Shown piece after piece: positions 1 through 8,021 of a DNA stretch of 64,000 nt (its first letter is position 1; each line of letters begins with the position of its first letter). The position numbers were made by a program, and so were the translations under genes. The DNA is from an uncultured Propionimicrobium sp. (GTDB lineage: Bacteria > Actinomycetota > Actinomycetes > Propionibacteriales > Propionibacteriaceae): contig CAMIGX010000007.1 of assembly GCA_946221385.1 (NCBI GenBank), forward strand, positions 1-64,000, written 5' to 3'. The notes below the pieces were generated by a model. That model saw only the letters and a program-made list of their open reading frames with translations, searched no databases and was not told the origin of the DNA.

Positions 1-59
1 GCATGTGTTAAGCACGCCGCCAGCGTTCGTCCTGAGCCAGGATCAAACTCTCCATTGAA
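1..59 (-). rRNA. 16S rRNA, 5' end only
   Basis: The reverse complement carries the near-universal bacterial 16S start (AGAGTTTGATCCTGGCTCAG, then the actinobacterial GACGAACGCTGGCGGCGTGC). Only about the first 59 bases of the gene are inside the window; the rest, and presumably 23S and 5S, lie beyond the left edge. The exact mature 5' end is estimated by analogy with E. coli and may be off by a few bases. Transcription comes from the tandem promoters to the right, so this rRNA operon follows tyrS in the same direction. Confidence 0.97.
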
Positions 60-249
60 AAATTTCGGTTGTGACTCCGAGGAGTCGCGAATCACGAGGA
101 TTCAATACCGTTCAATGTTGAGTGATGCTGACAAGGATCCATTGCTGGATCTGCATTTGTTACATCATCAAAGGAATCTCGTTCTAGACACGCCGATAAA
201 TCAGCGCCCTAGAGACGGGATTTTTGTGCATATTTGGCATTGACTTTAA

Positions 250-269
250 GCACGCTGTTGAGTTCTCAA
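250..269 (-). promoter_or_regulatory. rRNA leader box (processing/antitermination)
   Basis: The minus strand reads TTGAGAACTCAACAGCGTGC. This element is strongly conserved just upstream of 16S genes in Actinobacteria and is associated with leader folding, RNase III processing and antitermination. It lies between the most proximal promoter and the 16S gene, as expected. The role is assigned from family knowledge; the sequence match is direct. Confidence 0.7.
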
Positions 270-327
270 GTTTCGGGTGCGTCCCGCGCCTTTGACTCTT
301 GATCGCCGGCTTGGGGCAACTCGATCT

Positions 328-356
328 ACATTACTTGCCGTTCTTCTCGAAGTCAA
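328..356 (-). promoter_or_regulatory. Proximal rRNA promoter
   Basis: On the minus strand TTGACT (351-356) is followed after 17 bases by TAATGT (328-333), a good sigma-70-type -35/-10 pair about 270 bases before the 16S gene. The bases after the -10 (AGATCGAG) are identical to those after the next promoter upstream, so the two promoters look like duplicates or share initiation-region constraints such as those for stringent control. Confidence 0.75.
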
Positions 357-512
357 ATCGACTCGTTCGATCGGCGTTTTGCAGATCTCTCAGAACCTTC
401 ATCAAAGGCGACCATCATCAATGGCTTGATTCCCGATCGGATTTGATGCTCCGATTCTGAGCCCATTTGTAGTTATTTTCCGCTGACCTTTTCGGATCTT
501 GCGGCTCGATCT

Positions 513-540
513 ATGTTACTCGTTGCTTTCCAATTGTCAA
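513..540 (-). promoter_or_regulatory. Second rRNA promoter
   Basis: On the minus strand a consensus -35 TTGACA (535-540) is followed after 16 bases by TAACAT (513-518). It is followed by the same AGATCGAG seen after the proximal promoter. It lies about 450 bases upstream of 16S in the tyrS-16S gap, which has no convincing gene. Confidence 0.7.
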
Positions 541-734
541 CTTGGCCGTTACCTTCCGGTTTCAGCCAATTGCCAGCCAGACCCCTGTCAGGTTCCGAGG
601 TGGGTCCTCTTTGGACGCACACCGATCCCCTGCGAAGTTGGTGGATGGATGACGAGAAGATCAATGCCTCGCCCGTCCGATTTATTCCCGAGTTCTCGGG
701 ATTTAGGCGTCCGGTTCGCGAAGCGACTTGGAAG

Positions 735-762
735 ACTATAGACCTGACCAGCTCAGATTCAA
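735..762 (-). promoter_or_regulatory. Possible third rRNA promoter, just after tyrS
   Basis: On the minus strand TTGAAT (757-762) is spaced 16 bases from TATAGT (735-740). It overlaps a small perfect hairpin, CAGATT-CAAA-AATCTG (754-769), just downstream of the tyrS stop. A second short dyad, CCCGAG-TT-CTCGGG, lies at 687-700. It could be the most distal rRNA promoter; the remaining gap (60-809) shows nothing else beyond these elements and the leader box. Confidence 0.5.
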
Positions 763-809
763 AAATCTGGCGTGTCGGGCCGTCTGGAGGCTGGTTTTGC
801 GGACAGTGG

Positions 810-2075
810 TCAGTTGATCTTGACGATCCCGACCGTCTTCCGGCCGCGGCGCAAGATCGCATGCCGTCCATCAATCAGGTCGGCGTCGGTCAATCTAGCT
901 TCGATGTCTTCGACTTTTTGGTTATTGAGATATGCGCCGCCCTCGTTGATCGCCCTGCGAGCTGCAGACTTAGTCTCAACCAAACCGGCACTGACCAGCG
1001 CGTCGGCGACGGTGGGCAACTGGCCGTCTTCGCGATCCATGTCGACGCCACCGAGCTCATCGAACAGCGAGGCCAGGGTGCGGGCGTCCAAATCATGTAG
1101 CTCGCCGCGCCCAAATAGCGCTTGGGCTGCTTGCTCAGCAGACTTTCGCTGCTCGACACCGTGCACGACATCAGTCAGATCATCGGCTAACGCTCGTTGC
1201 GCAGCACGCAGATGGGGCGCAGTAGCGGTCTGTTCAGCCAATTCAGCTATCTCGTCTTGATTGCGATCGGTATAGATCCTGAGCAGTTCAATGACCTTCT
1301 CGTCTTCGACGTTCAGCCAAAATTGGTGGAAAGCGTATGGCGAGGTTAGCTCTGGGTCCAGCCAAACTGCTCCGCCTTCAGTCTTGCCAAACTTCGTGCC
1401 GTCAGATTTCGTCAACAGCGGGGTGACGAGTCCGTGCACGACGGTACCGTCGCAGCGCCTGATGAATTCTGCACCGGCGGTGATATTGCCCCACTGGTCT
1501 TGGGCGCCGGTCTGCAGCGTCACGCCGTAGCGACGATTGAGTTCGCGGAAGTCCAGGGATTGCAAAAGCACATAGCTGAATTCGGTGTAGCTGATGCCCG
1601 ATTCGAGGCGCCGCGCGACGACATCTCGGGCGAGCATCCGACTGACGGAGAAGTACTTGCCGATGTCACGCAAGAATTCGAGCGCTGAAAGATCTGCGGT
1701 CCATTCCAAGTTGTTGACGACCAGCGCCGCATTTTCACCTTCGAAGCTGACGAAGGGTCGCACTTGTTCGGTCAGTTCCGCCGTCCAACGCTCGATCGTC
1801 TCGACGGGGTTCATCTTGCGTTCGCCGGTCTGTTTCGGGTCCCCGATCATGCCGGTGGCGCCACCGATGACCAAGACCGGACGATGGCCATGGGATTGCA
1901 GGCGACGCGCCAAGATCAATTGCATGAGGTGCCCCACATGCAAGCTGGCTGCCGTGGGATCGAAGCCGACATATGAGCTGACCATGCCCGCGTCCAGATG
2001 AGCAGCCAAGACTTCTCGATCGGTGGAGTCGGCGATCATGCCTCGCCAGGTCAGTTCGTCTAACAGCGCATTCAC
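810..2075 (-). CDS. tyrS: Tyrosyl-tRNA synthetase
   Basis: This 421-residue protein charges tRNA-Tyr with tyrosine in the cytoplasm. The class I signatures are present: a HIGH-like HVGH at residues 46-49 in the Rossmann domain and a KMSKS-type KFGKT at 228-232. An S4-like RNA-binding domain occupies about the last 65 residues, ending KTVGIVKIN. Length fits the bacterial TyrRS family. The start codon is GTG and lacks a good Shine-Dalgarno sequence; a TAAGAT box lies 8 bases upstream. Placement just before an rRNA operon and after the arg cluster matches the order in mycobacteria and other Actinobacteria. Confidence 0.97.
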   Translation of the reverse strand: MNALLDELTWRGMIADSTDREVLAAHLDAGMVSSYVGFDPTAASLHVGHLMQLILARRLQSHGHRPVLVIGGATGMIGDPKQTGERKMNPVETIERWTAELTEQVRPFVSFEGENAALVVNNLEWTADLSALEFLRDIGKYFSVSRMLARDVVARRLESGISYTEFSYVLLQSLDFRELNRRYGVTLQTGAQDQWGNITAGAEFIRRCDGTVVHGLVTPLLTKSDGTKFGKTEGGAVWLDPELTSPYAFHQFWLNVEDEKVIELLRIYTDRNQDEIAELAEQTATAPHLRAAQRALADDLTDVVHGVEQRKSAEQAAQALFGRGELHDLDARTLASLFDELGGVDMDREDGQLPTVADALVSAGLVETKSAARRAINEGGAYLNNQKVEDIEARLTDADLIDGRHAILRRGRKTVGIVKIN

Positions 2076-2089
2076 GCTGCCCTATCTTA
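2076..2089 (-). promoter_or_regulatory. Possible tyrS -10 box, near-leaderless
   Basis: The minus strand has TAAGAT at 2084-2089, eight bases before the tyrS GTG. A -35 candidate TTGCTC lies 19 bases further upstream, which is a long spacing. If used, transcription would start within a base or two of the start codon. Evidence is limited to the motif and its position. Confidence 0.3.
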
Positions 2090-2137
2090 GTTAGCGAACC
2101 GACCTGGCGAGCAATCAGATCCTGCTAGAGCGACAGA

Positions 2138-2875
2138 TTACTGCGGAGCCTTGATGTCGAACTTCTTGCCGTAATCGGTGAAAGTCGCGACGACTTCTTG
2201 CGACAAGTTACCGTCTTCGACCGTGGAGATTTGCTTACGCAGCAGCATCTCCTTGACATCAAAGAACATCTGGATCGTCTGTTGCTTGGACTGGTGGGTC
2301 ACCTCGTAGCCGCGCATCTTGGTGCCGTCCACGTCAGATTCGCCGAGCGCCTTGATGTCGTAGTCGGCCGGGAATTGGAAGGTAATGCCGTTGTCTTCGT
2401 TGGGGTTCGGGTTTTCTTGATGCTGCCAGGGGCCCTCACCCGAACGCATCCACATGTCCTTGCCGATCATGATGATCTCTTGCTTTTCGCCATTGTTTTC
2501 GATGATGGCGTGCGCCTTCTGGTTGTTGGGGTCGGTGGCGTCGATCTTCATTTCGGTGGTGCCGGTGACGGCCTGACCGCCGGCTGAGCCCTTCGATTCT
2601 TGACGCATCACGAAGGTCTTCGCCTTCGCATTGTTTTGAGCGTCGGCAGAAATTTTCTCTAGTTCCGCACGGGCGTCTTGACCCGCTGGCACCCACTTGC
2701 CCTTGCCGTCAGAACCCTTATTGTCCGAGCCCTTGTTATCCGAGCTGGCCGGCGCGCTTGCCGGCGCGGAGCCGTCGGTAGCAGGCGTCTGCCCTGCAGG
2801 CTCATTGTCGCCGCCGCAGCCGCTGAGCAGCAGAGCGCCAGCGAGCAGCATGGCCGGGATATAGCGCTTCGACAT
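2138..2875 (-). CDS. Secreted lipoprotein, LprG/LolA-like fold (paralogue 1)
   Basis: A 245-residue predicted lipoprotein. The N-terminus has a short basic region, a hydrophobic stretch and a lipobox LSGC with the lipidated Cys at residue 20. A low-complexity Ser/Asn/Lys linker (about 30-60) follows. The mature part has alternating beta-strand character and repeated 'IGKDMWMR', 'DVDGTKMRGYEV' and 'MFFDVKEMLLRK' segments like those of LppX/LprAFG and LolA-type lipid carriers. A strong AAGGAG lies 8 bases before the ATG. The next gene upstream (3083-3838) is clearly related (equivalent 'VNGYRIEG' and 'IFIDAKKRLVRS' segments), so this is a tandem duplication. Binding of a lipid or glycolipid is an inference from fold similarity. 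Confidence 0.7.
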   Translation of the reverse strand: MSKRYIPAMLLAGALLLSGCGGDNEPAGQTPATDGSAPASAPASSDNKGSDNKGSDGKGKWVPAGQDARAELEKISADAQNNAKAKTFVMRQESKGSAGGQAVTGTTEMKIDATDPNNQKAHAIIENNGEKQEIIMIGKDMWMRSGEGPWQHQENPNPNEDNGITFQFPADYDIKALGESDVDGTKMRGYEVTHQSKQQTIQMFFDVKEMLLRKQISTVEDGNLSQEVVATFTDYGKKFDIKAPQ

Positions 2876-3082
2876 CTTGGCGTCTCCTTGGTCATCACAC
2901 CTTTTGGTGGTTGGTAGCTGCGACTGAGCCTACTGTCGTCAGCTCCAGCTGGCGCGAGTTTAGCCGGGCAAACGATAACGAATCGATCTCAGCAGGCACC
3001 AGCAGCGGATCTACTAGCAGCTGGTTTACAGCCGCCCTGATGCGCTCACGTTGGCCTCCTAAGGCAGCTGGCTTGGTCCGCT

Positions 3083-3838
3083 TTAGATCGGAGCGACGAT
3101 ATTGGCCGGCGCGTCATAGTCGCTGTAATCGACGGTTCCTTGGGTTGCAGTGCCGTCATTGCCGGTGACCTTGGCAGTCGAGCGCACCAGACGCTTCTTG
3201 GCGTCAATGAAGATCTCGACTACTTGCTGGCCGCCCTCGATGCGATATCCGTTGACCTTGGTGCCGTTGATGGTGGATTCACCGATCGAATTCACCGGGC
3301 CAGGCGGCAAGTCAGTGAGCACCTCATTGGATTTAGTTGGCGGCGTTTCAGGCATGATGACCCAGTTGGTGTCATTGGTTCGCGCGTAATAGGTCGAACC
3401 GATACCGATGACCTCGGATTTTCCATATTCGCCTTCGCTGACGATATAGGTCTTCACCTCAGCGGGGTTGGACTGATCGACCTGTCCCTTTGAGGCCACC
3501 GTCGTGGCGGCTTGACCAGGCATTTGCACCGTCGTATCGACGCTAAAGCGCCAGGTCTTGACTTTGGCCATGGCTTGGCGTACCTCGCCAACGACAGCGT
3601 TGATGTCGATATCGCCCGACGGCATCGGTTGCCCAGATGCGTCGGTCGTGCGCGGCGGTTGAGGCAGCGGCGATACGGGCGTCATACTCGCGGTCGGCGT
3701 CGACGATGGCTGCGGTTCTGGGCTATCTGGGGCGGCCGGGTCCTTGGAACAACCAGCCATCAGCAAAGTGGCGCAGGTTGTGCCGATGACGGCAGCACGG
3801 ATCTTTACGTGGCCTGATTTCTTGTGGCCTGTGTTCAT
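3083..3838 (-). CDS. Secreted lipoprotein, LprG/LolA-like fold (paralogue 2)
   Basis: A 251-residue lipoprotein with a signal peptide and lipobox MAGC (Cys30), a Pro/Ser/Thr-rich linker, and a C-terminal domain sharing the layout and motifs of its downstream neighbour (2138-2875): 'VRQAMAKVKTWRFSVDT', 'YYARTNDTNWVIM', 'INGTKVNGYRIEG', 'IDAKKRLVRSTAKV'. A GGAAGGGG Shine-Dalgarno sequence lies 7 bases before the ATG. The two genes are separated by about 200 bases, so they may be transcribed independently. Lipid-carrier function is inferred. A lipoprotein gene (lprJ) also lies near tyrS in mycobacteria. Confidence 0.68.
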   Translation of the reverse strand: MNTGHKKSGHVKIRAAVIGTTCATLLMAGCSKDPAAPDSPEPQPSSTPTASMTPVSPLPQPPRTTDASGQPMPSGDIDINAVVGEVRQAMAKVKTWRFSVDTTVQMPGQAATTVASKGQVDQSNPAEVKTYIVSEGEYGKSEVIGIGSTYYARTNDTNWVIMPETPPTKSNEVLTDLPPGPVNSIGESTINGTKVNGYRIEGGQQVVEIFIDAKKRLVRSTAKVTGNDGTATQGTVDYSDYDAPANIVAPI

Positions 3839-3914
3839 GTGCCAGCCCCTTCCGGTTCGGCTTCGAGCCTAAAGGTGTTGCGTAACGATCCTGGTCGGCT
3901 CGCCGGAGCACAGT

Positions 3915-5336
3915 TCAGTTTCCCGACGCGAAATTGCGAGCTCGATCTAGGGCTGCGTCAACTTCGGCGATCTGTGCTACGACGCATGCTGGTGCGGTGC
4001 CACCGCGTCCGTCGCGGGAAGCGACCGATGATTCGACGTTCAAGACTTCCAGCACGTCGGGAGTCAGCTCGTCGCAGATCTGTGGCAGATCGTCCGGCTG
4101 CAGATCTTCCAGGCCGATTGCACGCGCTTCGCAGTAGCGAACTGCTTGACCCGCGATGTCGTGCGCACGAGCGAAGGGCACACCAGATCGCACCAGCCAA
4201 TCAGCCACGTCGGTGGCCAAGCTGAATCCGCGAGGTGCTGCTGCACGCATTCGTTCACCGTCAAATTCCAGGGTCGCGATCATGCCGCTCATCGCGGGCA
4301 GCAAGATCGTCAGCTGATCCAGGCCGTCGAAGACCGGCTCCTTGTCTTCTTGCAGGTCACGGTTATAGGCCAACGGCAGGCCCTTGCAGGTAGCTAGCAG
4401 ACCCGACAGATTGCCGATCAAACGACCAGCCTTGCCGCGAGCCAGCTCGGCCACGTCCGGGTTTTTCTTCTGCGGCATGATGGACGATCCGGTGGACCAA
4501 GCATCAGACAAATTCGCAAAGCCGAACTCCGGAGTCGACCACAAGATGACGTCCTCACCCAACCGGGACAGATCGACTCCGATCTGGGCAATGACGTAGC
4601 TGGTCTCGCAAATCAGGTCGCGGGCCGCGGTGCCATCGATTGAATTGGGCACAGATGACGCGAAGCCCAATTGCTCGGCCACAAAGGACGGATCTAATCC
4701 CAGCGAAGTGCCAGCTAGCGCCCCCGAACCGTACGGGCTAATCGCCAGGCGCCGGTCTAGATCGCTTAGCCGGTCGATGTCGCGTAACAGCGGCCAAGCA
4801 TGCGCTAACAGATGGTGAGCCAACAGGATCGGTTGGGCAGTCTGCAAGTGCGTCCTGCCAGGCATGATCAGCTCAATATTGCTGCGCGCCTGCGTCGCTA
4901 AAGCGGCCACTAAATCAGCCACCCGGTCGGTCAATTGACGAATCTGGCGACGTAGATAGCTACGGATGAGTGTCGCGATCTGGTCGTTGCGAGATCGACC
5001 AGCTCGTAGCCGGCCACCCAACTCAGGCCCGACGCGCTCGATCAAGATTCGTTCTAGTGCCCCGTGCACGTCCTCGTCTGTCGGCGCTGGACGCAGCGTG
5101 CCTGCGTCTGCCTCTGCTCGCATCTGTTCCAAGGCAGCTGTCATGCGGCTGTGTTCGTCGTCGGTGAGCAGGCCGGCACGGTGCAAGGCTGCGGCGTGTG
5201 CAATAGATGCCGTCAGATCATCGTGGGCGAGTCGCCAATCGAATTGTGTCGAGACGCTCAGCGCAAACATTGCCTCGGCTGGGCCGGCCTCGAAACGTCC
5301 ACCCCACAAAAATCCATCCGCGTGCGAGCTGGTCAT
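3915..5336 (-). CDS. argH: Argininosuccinate lyase
   Basis: This enzyme splits argininosuccinate into arginine and fumarate, the last step of arginine synthesis. I place the start at the ATG at 5336, which overlaps the argR stop as ATGA and gives 473 residues beginning MTSSHADGFLWGGRFE, the expected ArgH N-terminus; an upstream in-frame ATG would add 17 atypical residues. RSRNDQ (114-119), the TH motif (162-163) and the fumarase/ASL signature GSSIMPQKKNP (283-293) are intact. It is the last gene of the arg operon. Its usual partner argG (argininosuccinate synthase) is not in the cluster. Confidence 0.96.
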   Translation of the reverse strand: MTSSHADGFLWGGRFEAGPAEAMFALSVSTQFDWRLAHDDLTASIAHAAALHRAGLLTDDEHSRMTAALEQMRAEADAGTLRPAPTDEDVHGALERILIERVGPELGGRLRAGRSRNDQIATLIRSYLRRQIRQLTDRVADLVAALATQARSNIELIMPGRTHLQTAQPILLAHHLLAHAWPLLRDIDRLSDLDRRLAISPYGSGALAGTSLGLDPSFVAEQLGFASSVPNSIDGTAARDLICETSYVIAQIGVDLSRLGEDVILWSTPEFGFANLSDAWSTGSSIMPQKKNPDVAELARGKAGRLIGNLSGLLATCKGLPLAYNRDLQEDKEPVFDGLDQLTILLPAMSGMIATLEFDGERMRAAAPRGFSLATDVADWLVRSGVPFARAHDIAGQAVRYCEARAIGLEDLQPDDLPQICDELTPDVLEVLNVESSVASRDGRGGTAPACVVAQIAEVDAALDRARNFASGN

Positions 5337-5854
5337 CGATTCTCCTCTGCCAAATTTCGATCCGATTCGCCAAGCCCAGATAGCCATGCGACTAGCTGGT
5401 CACCGCCATCAGGCTGCCCGGCGATCAACAACACGGTGTCGTCGCCGGCGATGCTGCCCAGCACGTCTGGATTAGCCACCCGGTCGATCGCGGATGCGAG
5501 ATATTGTGCAGCACCCGCGGGCGTCTTCACCACGACCAAATTGCCCGACGCGCGCGCTGAGATCAGCACTTCGCTAGCGAGCCGGGCGAGCCTGGCTTCC
5601 AATGCGATGTGATCGGAGGCTACGTCGACGTCCGGGCGTGCATAGACCAGCTGGCCAGACGCATTGCGTACCCGCACCGCGCCAAGCTCGAGCAGGTCAC
5701 GACTCAGCGTGCCCTGGCTGACCACGACACCTTCAATGGCTAGATATAGGGCCAACTCGGCCTGCGAAGAGACCTGATGGGTGTCGATGACTTCCAGAAT
5801 CTTCGCATGCCGGGCGGCACGTGAGACAGGGCTAGTCGATGGCTTATCGGTCAC
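5333..5854 (-). CDS. argR: Arginine repressor
   Basis: A 173-residue ArgR/AhrC-family regulator. The N-terminal half is a winged helix-turn-helix with the family 'SQGTLSRDLLELGAVRVRN' segment. The C-terminal half is the hexamerisation and arginine-binding domain, including 'AGDDTVLLIAG'. With arginine it should repress arg genes by binding ARG boxes; a candidate dyad lies in front of argC. The start is GTG, overlapping the argD stop as GTGA, and its stop overlaps argH, so it is translationally coupled on both sides. In many Actinobacteria argF sits between argD and argR; here nothing does. Confidence 0.95.
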   Translation of the reverse strand: MTDKPSTSPVSRAARHAKILEVIDTHQVSSQAELALYLAIEGVVVSQGTLSRDLLELGAVRVRNASGQLVYARPDVDVASDHIALEARLARLASEVLISARASGNLVVVKTPAGAAQYLASAIDRVANPDVLGSIAGDDTVLLIAGQPDGGDQLVAWLSGLGESDRNLAEENR

Positions 5855-7041
5855 TGCTTAGCCACCTGATCTAGCGCCACGGGCAAGGCGGCGACGAATT
5901 GGTCGATCAACTCGTCACTGACGATCAGCGGAGGGGCTAGCCGCAGAATATTTGGCCGGGCAGCATTGATGATCCACCCTGCATCCAGCATCTGTTTGGT
6001 CGTTTCAGCAGCTAGCGGCTCGGCTAACTCGACACCAATCAGCAAGCCGCGTCCTCGCACCGCAGTAATCAGCGGATGCGCTCCAGCCAACCCGGTTCGC
6101 AGCCGCTCCCCCGCTTGCTTGACGCGCTCGAGCAGCCCATCTCGTTCGATGACATTGAGCACCGCTAACCCAGCAGCAGCCGCCACCGGCTGACCGGAAT
6201 AGGTCGAGCCATGCAAGCCAGGTTTGAATAGCTCAGCCGCCGCGCCAGTCGCCACACAGGCTGCGACTGGATAGCCATTGCCGAGACCTTTCGCAATCGT
6301 CACCAGATCAGGGATGACGCCGTCGGCGACGCTGACCAGCCACTCGCCACAGCGTCCCATGCCGCTTTGCACCTCATCGACCCACAGCAAAGCACCGTGC
6401 TGGTGGACGATGTCTCGCGCGGTGGCTAGGAAATCAGCCGGCGGCAAGATGACCCCTGATTCGCCTTGGATCGGCTCGGTGACCACAGCTGCGGTCTGGT
6501 CGTCGACTGCCACGCGCAATGCGTCCACATCGCCGAAGGGCACAAAGACGACCTCGCCGGGCAGTGGCTCGAACGGCTCGCGATATTTCGCCGTGTGGGT
6601 GATCGCCAGCGAGCCCATGGTTCGGCCATGAAAGGAACCTTCCATCGCGACGATCTTGGTGCGTCCGGTCAGCCGCGTCAGCTTGAACGCGGCCTCATTG
6701 GCCTCAGTTCCCGAGTTAGCGAAATAGACCCTCGCTTTAGTCTCACTACCGCCGACCACGATCTGGTCGAGCCGTTCAGCCAGCTCAATTTGCTGCGGGC
6801 TGGTGAAGATATTTGAAATGTGACCGAGCTGGCCAAGCTGTTCGCTGATCGCTGCGATGACGTCCGGGTGCGCGTGACCCAGTCCGCCGACCGCGATGCC
6901 TGAGAACATGTCGTTGTAGTGCTTGCCTTCTGCGTCCCACAGATCCGTGCCGGCACCTTTGACGAAGACCCGCTGCGGAAGACCAAAATTATCCATCAGC
7001 GCTGACTGATAGCGCTGAGTCCAGAGCTCGTTGTCGCTCAT
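5851..7041 (-). CDS. argD: Acetylornithine aminotransferase
   Basis: This PLP-dependent class III aminotransferase interconverts N-acetylglutamate semialdehyde and N-acetylornithine. Visible features are 'NSGTEANEAAFK' (109-120), 'VDEVQSGMGR' (221-230) with the PLP-contacting Asp, and the Schiff-base lysine K251 in TIAKGLGNGYP. Its 396 residues are normal for the family. It overlaps argB and argR by 4 bases at each end. It may also act in lysine synthesis (succinyl-DAP), as in some bacteria, but that cannot be judged here. Confidence 0.95.
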   Translation of the reverse strand: MSDNELWTQRYQSALMDNFGLPQRVFVKGAGTDLWDAEGKHYNDMFSGIAVGGLGHAHPDVIAAISEQLGQLGHISNIFTSPQQIELAERLDQIVVGGSETKARVYFANSGTEANEAAFKLTRLTGRTKIVAMEGSFHGRTMGSLAITHTAKYREPFEPLPGEVVFVPFGDVDALRVAVDDQTAAVVTEPIQGESGVILPPADFLATARDIVHQHGALLWVDEVQSGMGRCGEWLVSVADGVIPDLVTIAKGLGNGYPVAACVATGAAAELFKPGLHGSTYSGQPVAAAAGLAVLNVIERDGLLERVKQAGERLRTGLAGAHPLITAVRGRGLLIGVELAEPLAAETTKQMLDAGWIINAARPNILRLAPPLIVSDELIDQFVAALPVALDQVAKQ

Positions 7042-8021
7042 TGGCTGACTCCGCTCGTCGGGTTCGCAGACAACGACCGATCGATCACCACGGGGTGATT
7101 CTTGGCTCCGGTAACCATCGTGCCGATGCCGTCGTTGGTGAAGATTTCCAACAGCAGGCAGTGCGCGACTCGGCCATCGATCACGGTCGCGCTGCGCACC
7201 CTTTGGCTGACCGCGCGCAGACAGGCTTCCATTTTCGGCCGCATGCCCGACTCGAGCTTGGGCAACAGTTCTGCGAGTTCGTCGACATCAATCTGACTGA
7301 TCAGCGATTCTTCGTTTGGCCAGTCGGCGTATAGCCCTGCGACATCGGTCAACATGACCATCCGGTCCGCTCCGAGAGCTACCGCCAACGCAGCAGCTGC
7401 AGTATCGGCGTTCACGTTATAGACCTCACCGTCTACCCCGGGAGCGACGGTCGCGACGACTGGCACCCGTCCAGCGGCTATCAGGGATTTCACGCCTTCT
7501 GGGTTGACTTGGACGATGTCGCCTACCATTCCAAGATCGACTTGTTCACCATTCACGACGACTTGCTTAGGTTCGGCGACGAATAGCGCCGCGTCCTCCC
7601 CCGACATGCCTACCGCGAACGGTCCATGGGCGTTAATGAGGTTCACTAGCTCACGGCCTACCTGGCCGACTAGGACCATCCGGACGACATCCATCGCCTC
7701 TTGGCTGGTGACGCGCAAGCCAGCGCGGAATTCAGAATTGATATGTAGCCGCTCGAGCATCGAATTGATCTGCGGACCACCGCCGTGCACGACGACTGGC
7801 TGCACGCCGCACAGCCGCAGAAACGCAATGTCTTCCGCGAAGGCGCGCTTGAGCGACTCGTCGATCATGGCATTGCCGCCGTACTTGATGACGACGGTCT
7901 TGCCGCTATATCGCTCCAGCCACGGCAAGGCCTCGATCAGCACATTTGCTTTCGCGTGCAGCTGGCTGGAGCTAGCCAACTGGCCGGCCTCATCTTGCAC
8001 AGAATTAGTGGGCTCGCTCAT
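7038..8021 (-). CDS. argB: Acetylglutamate kinase
   Basis: This enzyme phosphorylates N-acetylglutamate, the second step of arginine synthesis and usually the arginine-inhibited step when argJ is present. The amino-acid kinase fold is recognisable from 'VVIKYGGNAM', 'VVVHGGGPQIN' and 'NVNADTAAAALA'. At 327 residues it carries an N-terminal extension of about 20 residues, consistent with the arginine-sensitive hexameric class, which has an N-terminal helix. The ATG overlaps the argJ stop (ATGA). Confidence 0.95.
   Translation of the reverse strand: MSEPTNSVQDEAGQLASSSQLHAKANVLIEALPWLERYSGKTVVIKYGGNAMIDESLKRAFAEDIAFLRLCGVQPVVVHGGGPQINSMLERLHINSEFRAGLRVTSQEAMDVVRMVLVGQVGRELVNLINAHGPFAVGMSGEDAALFVAEPKQVVVNGEQVDLGMVGDIVQVNPEGVKSLIAAGRVPVVATVAPGVDGEVYNVNADTAAAALAVALGADRMVMLTDVAGLYADWPNEESLISQIDVDELAELLPKLESGMRPKMEACLRAVSQRVRSATVIDGRVAHCLLLEIFTNDGIGTMVTGAKNHPVVIDRSLSANPTSGVSQ

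Noticed and set aside
499..1260. Long plus-strand open frames opposite and beyond the 3' end of tyrS
   Set aside because: They are antisense shadows of tyrS or run through the rRNA promoter region; no ribosome-binding site, no recognisable protein character.
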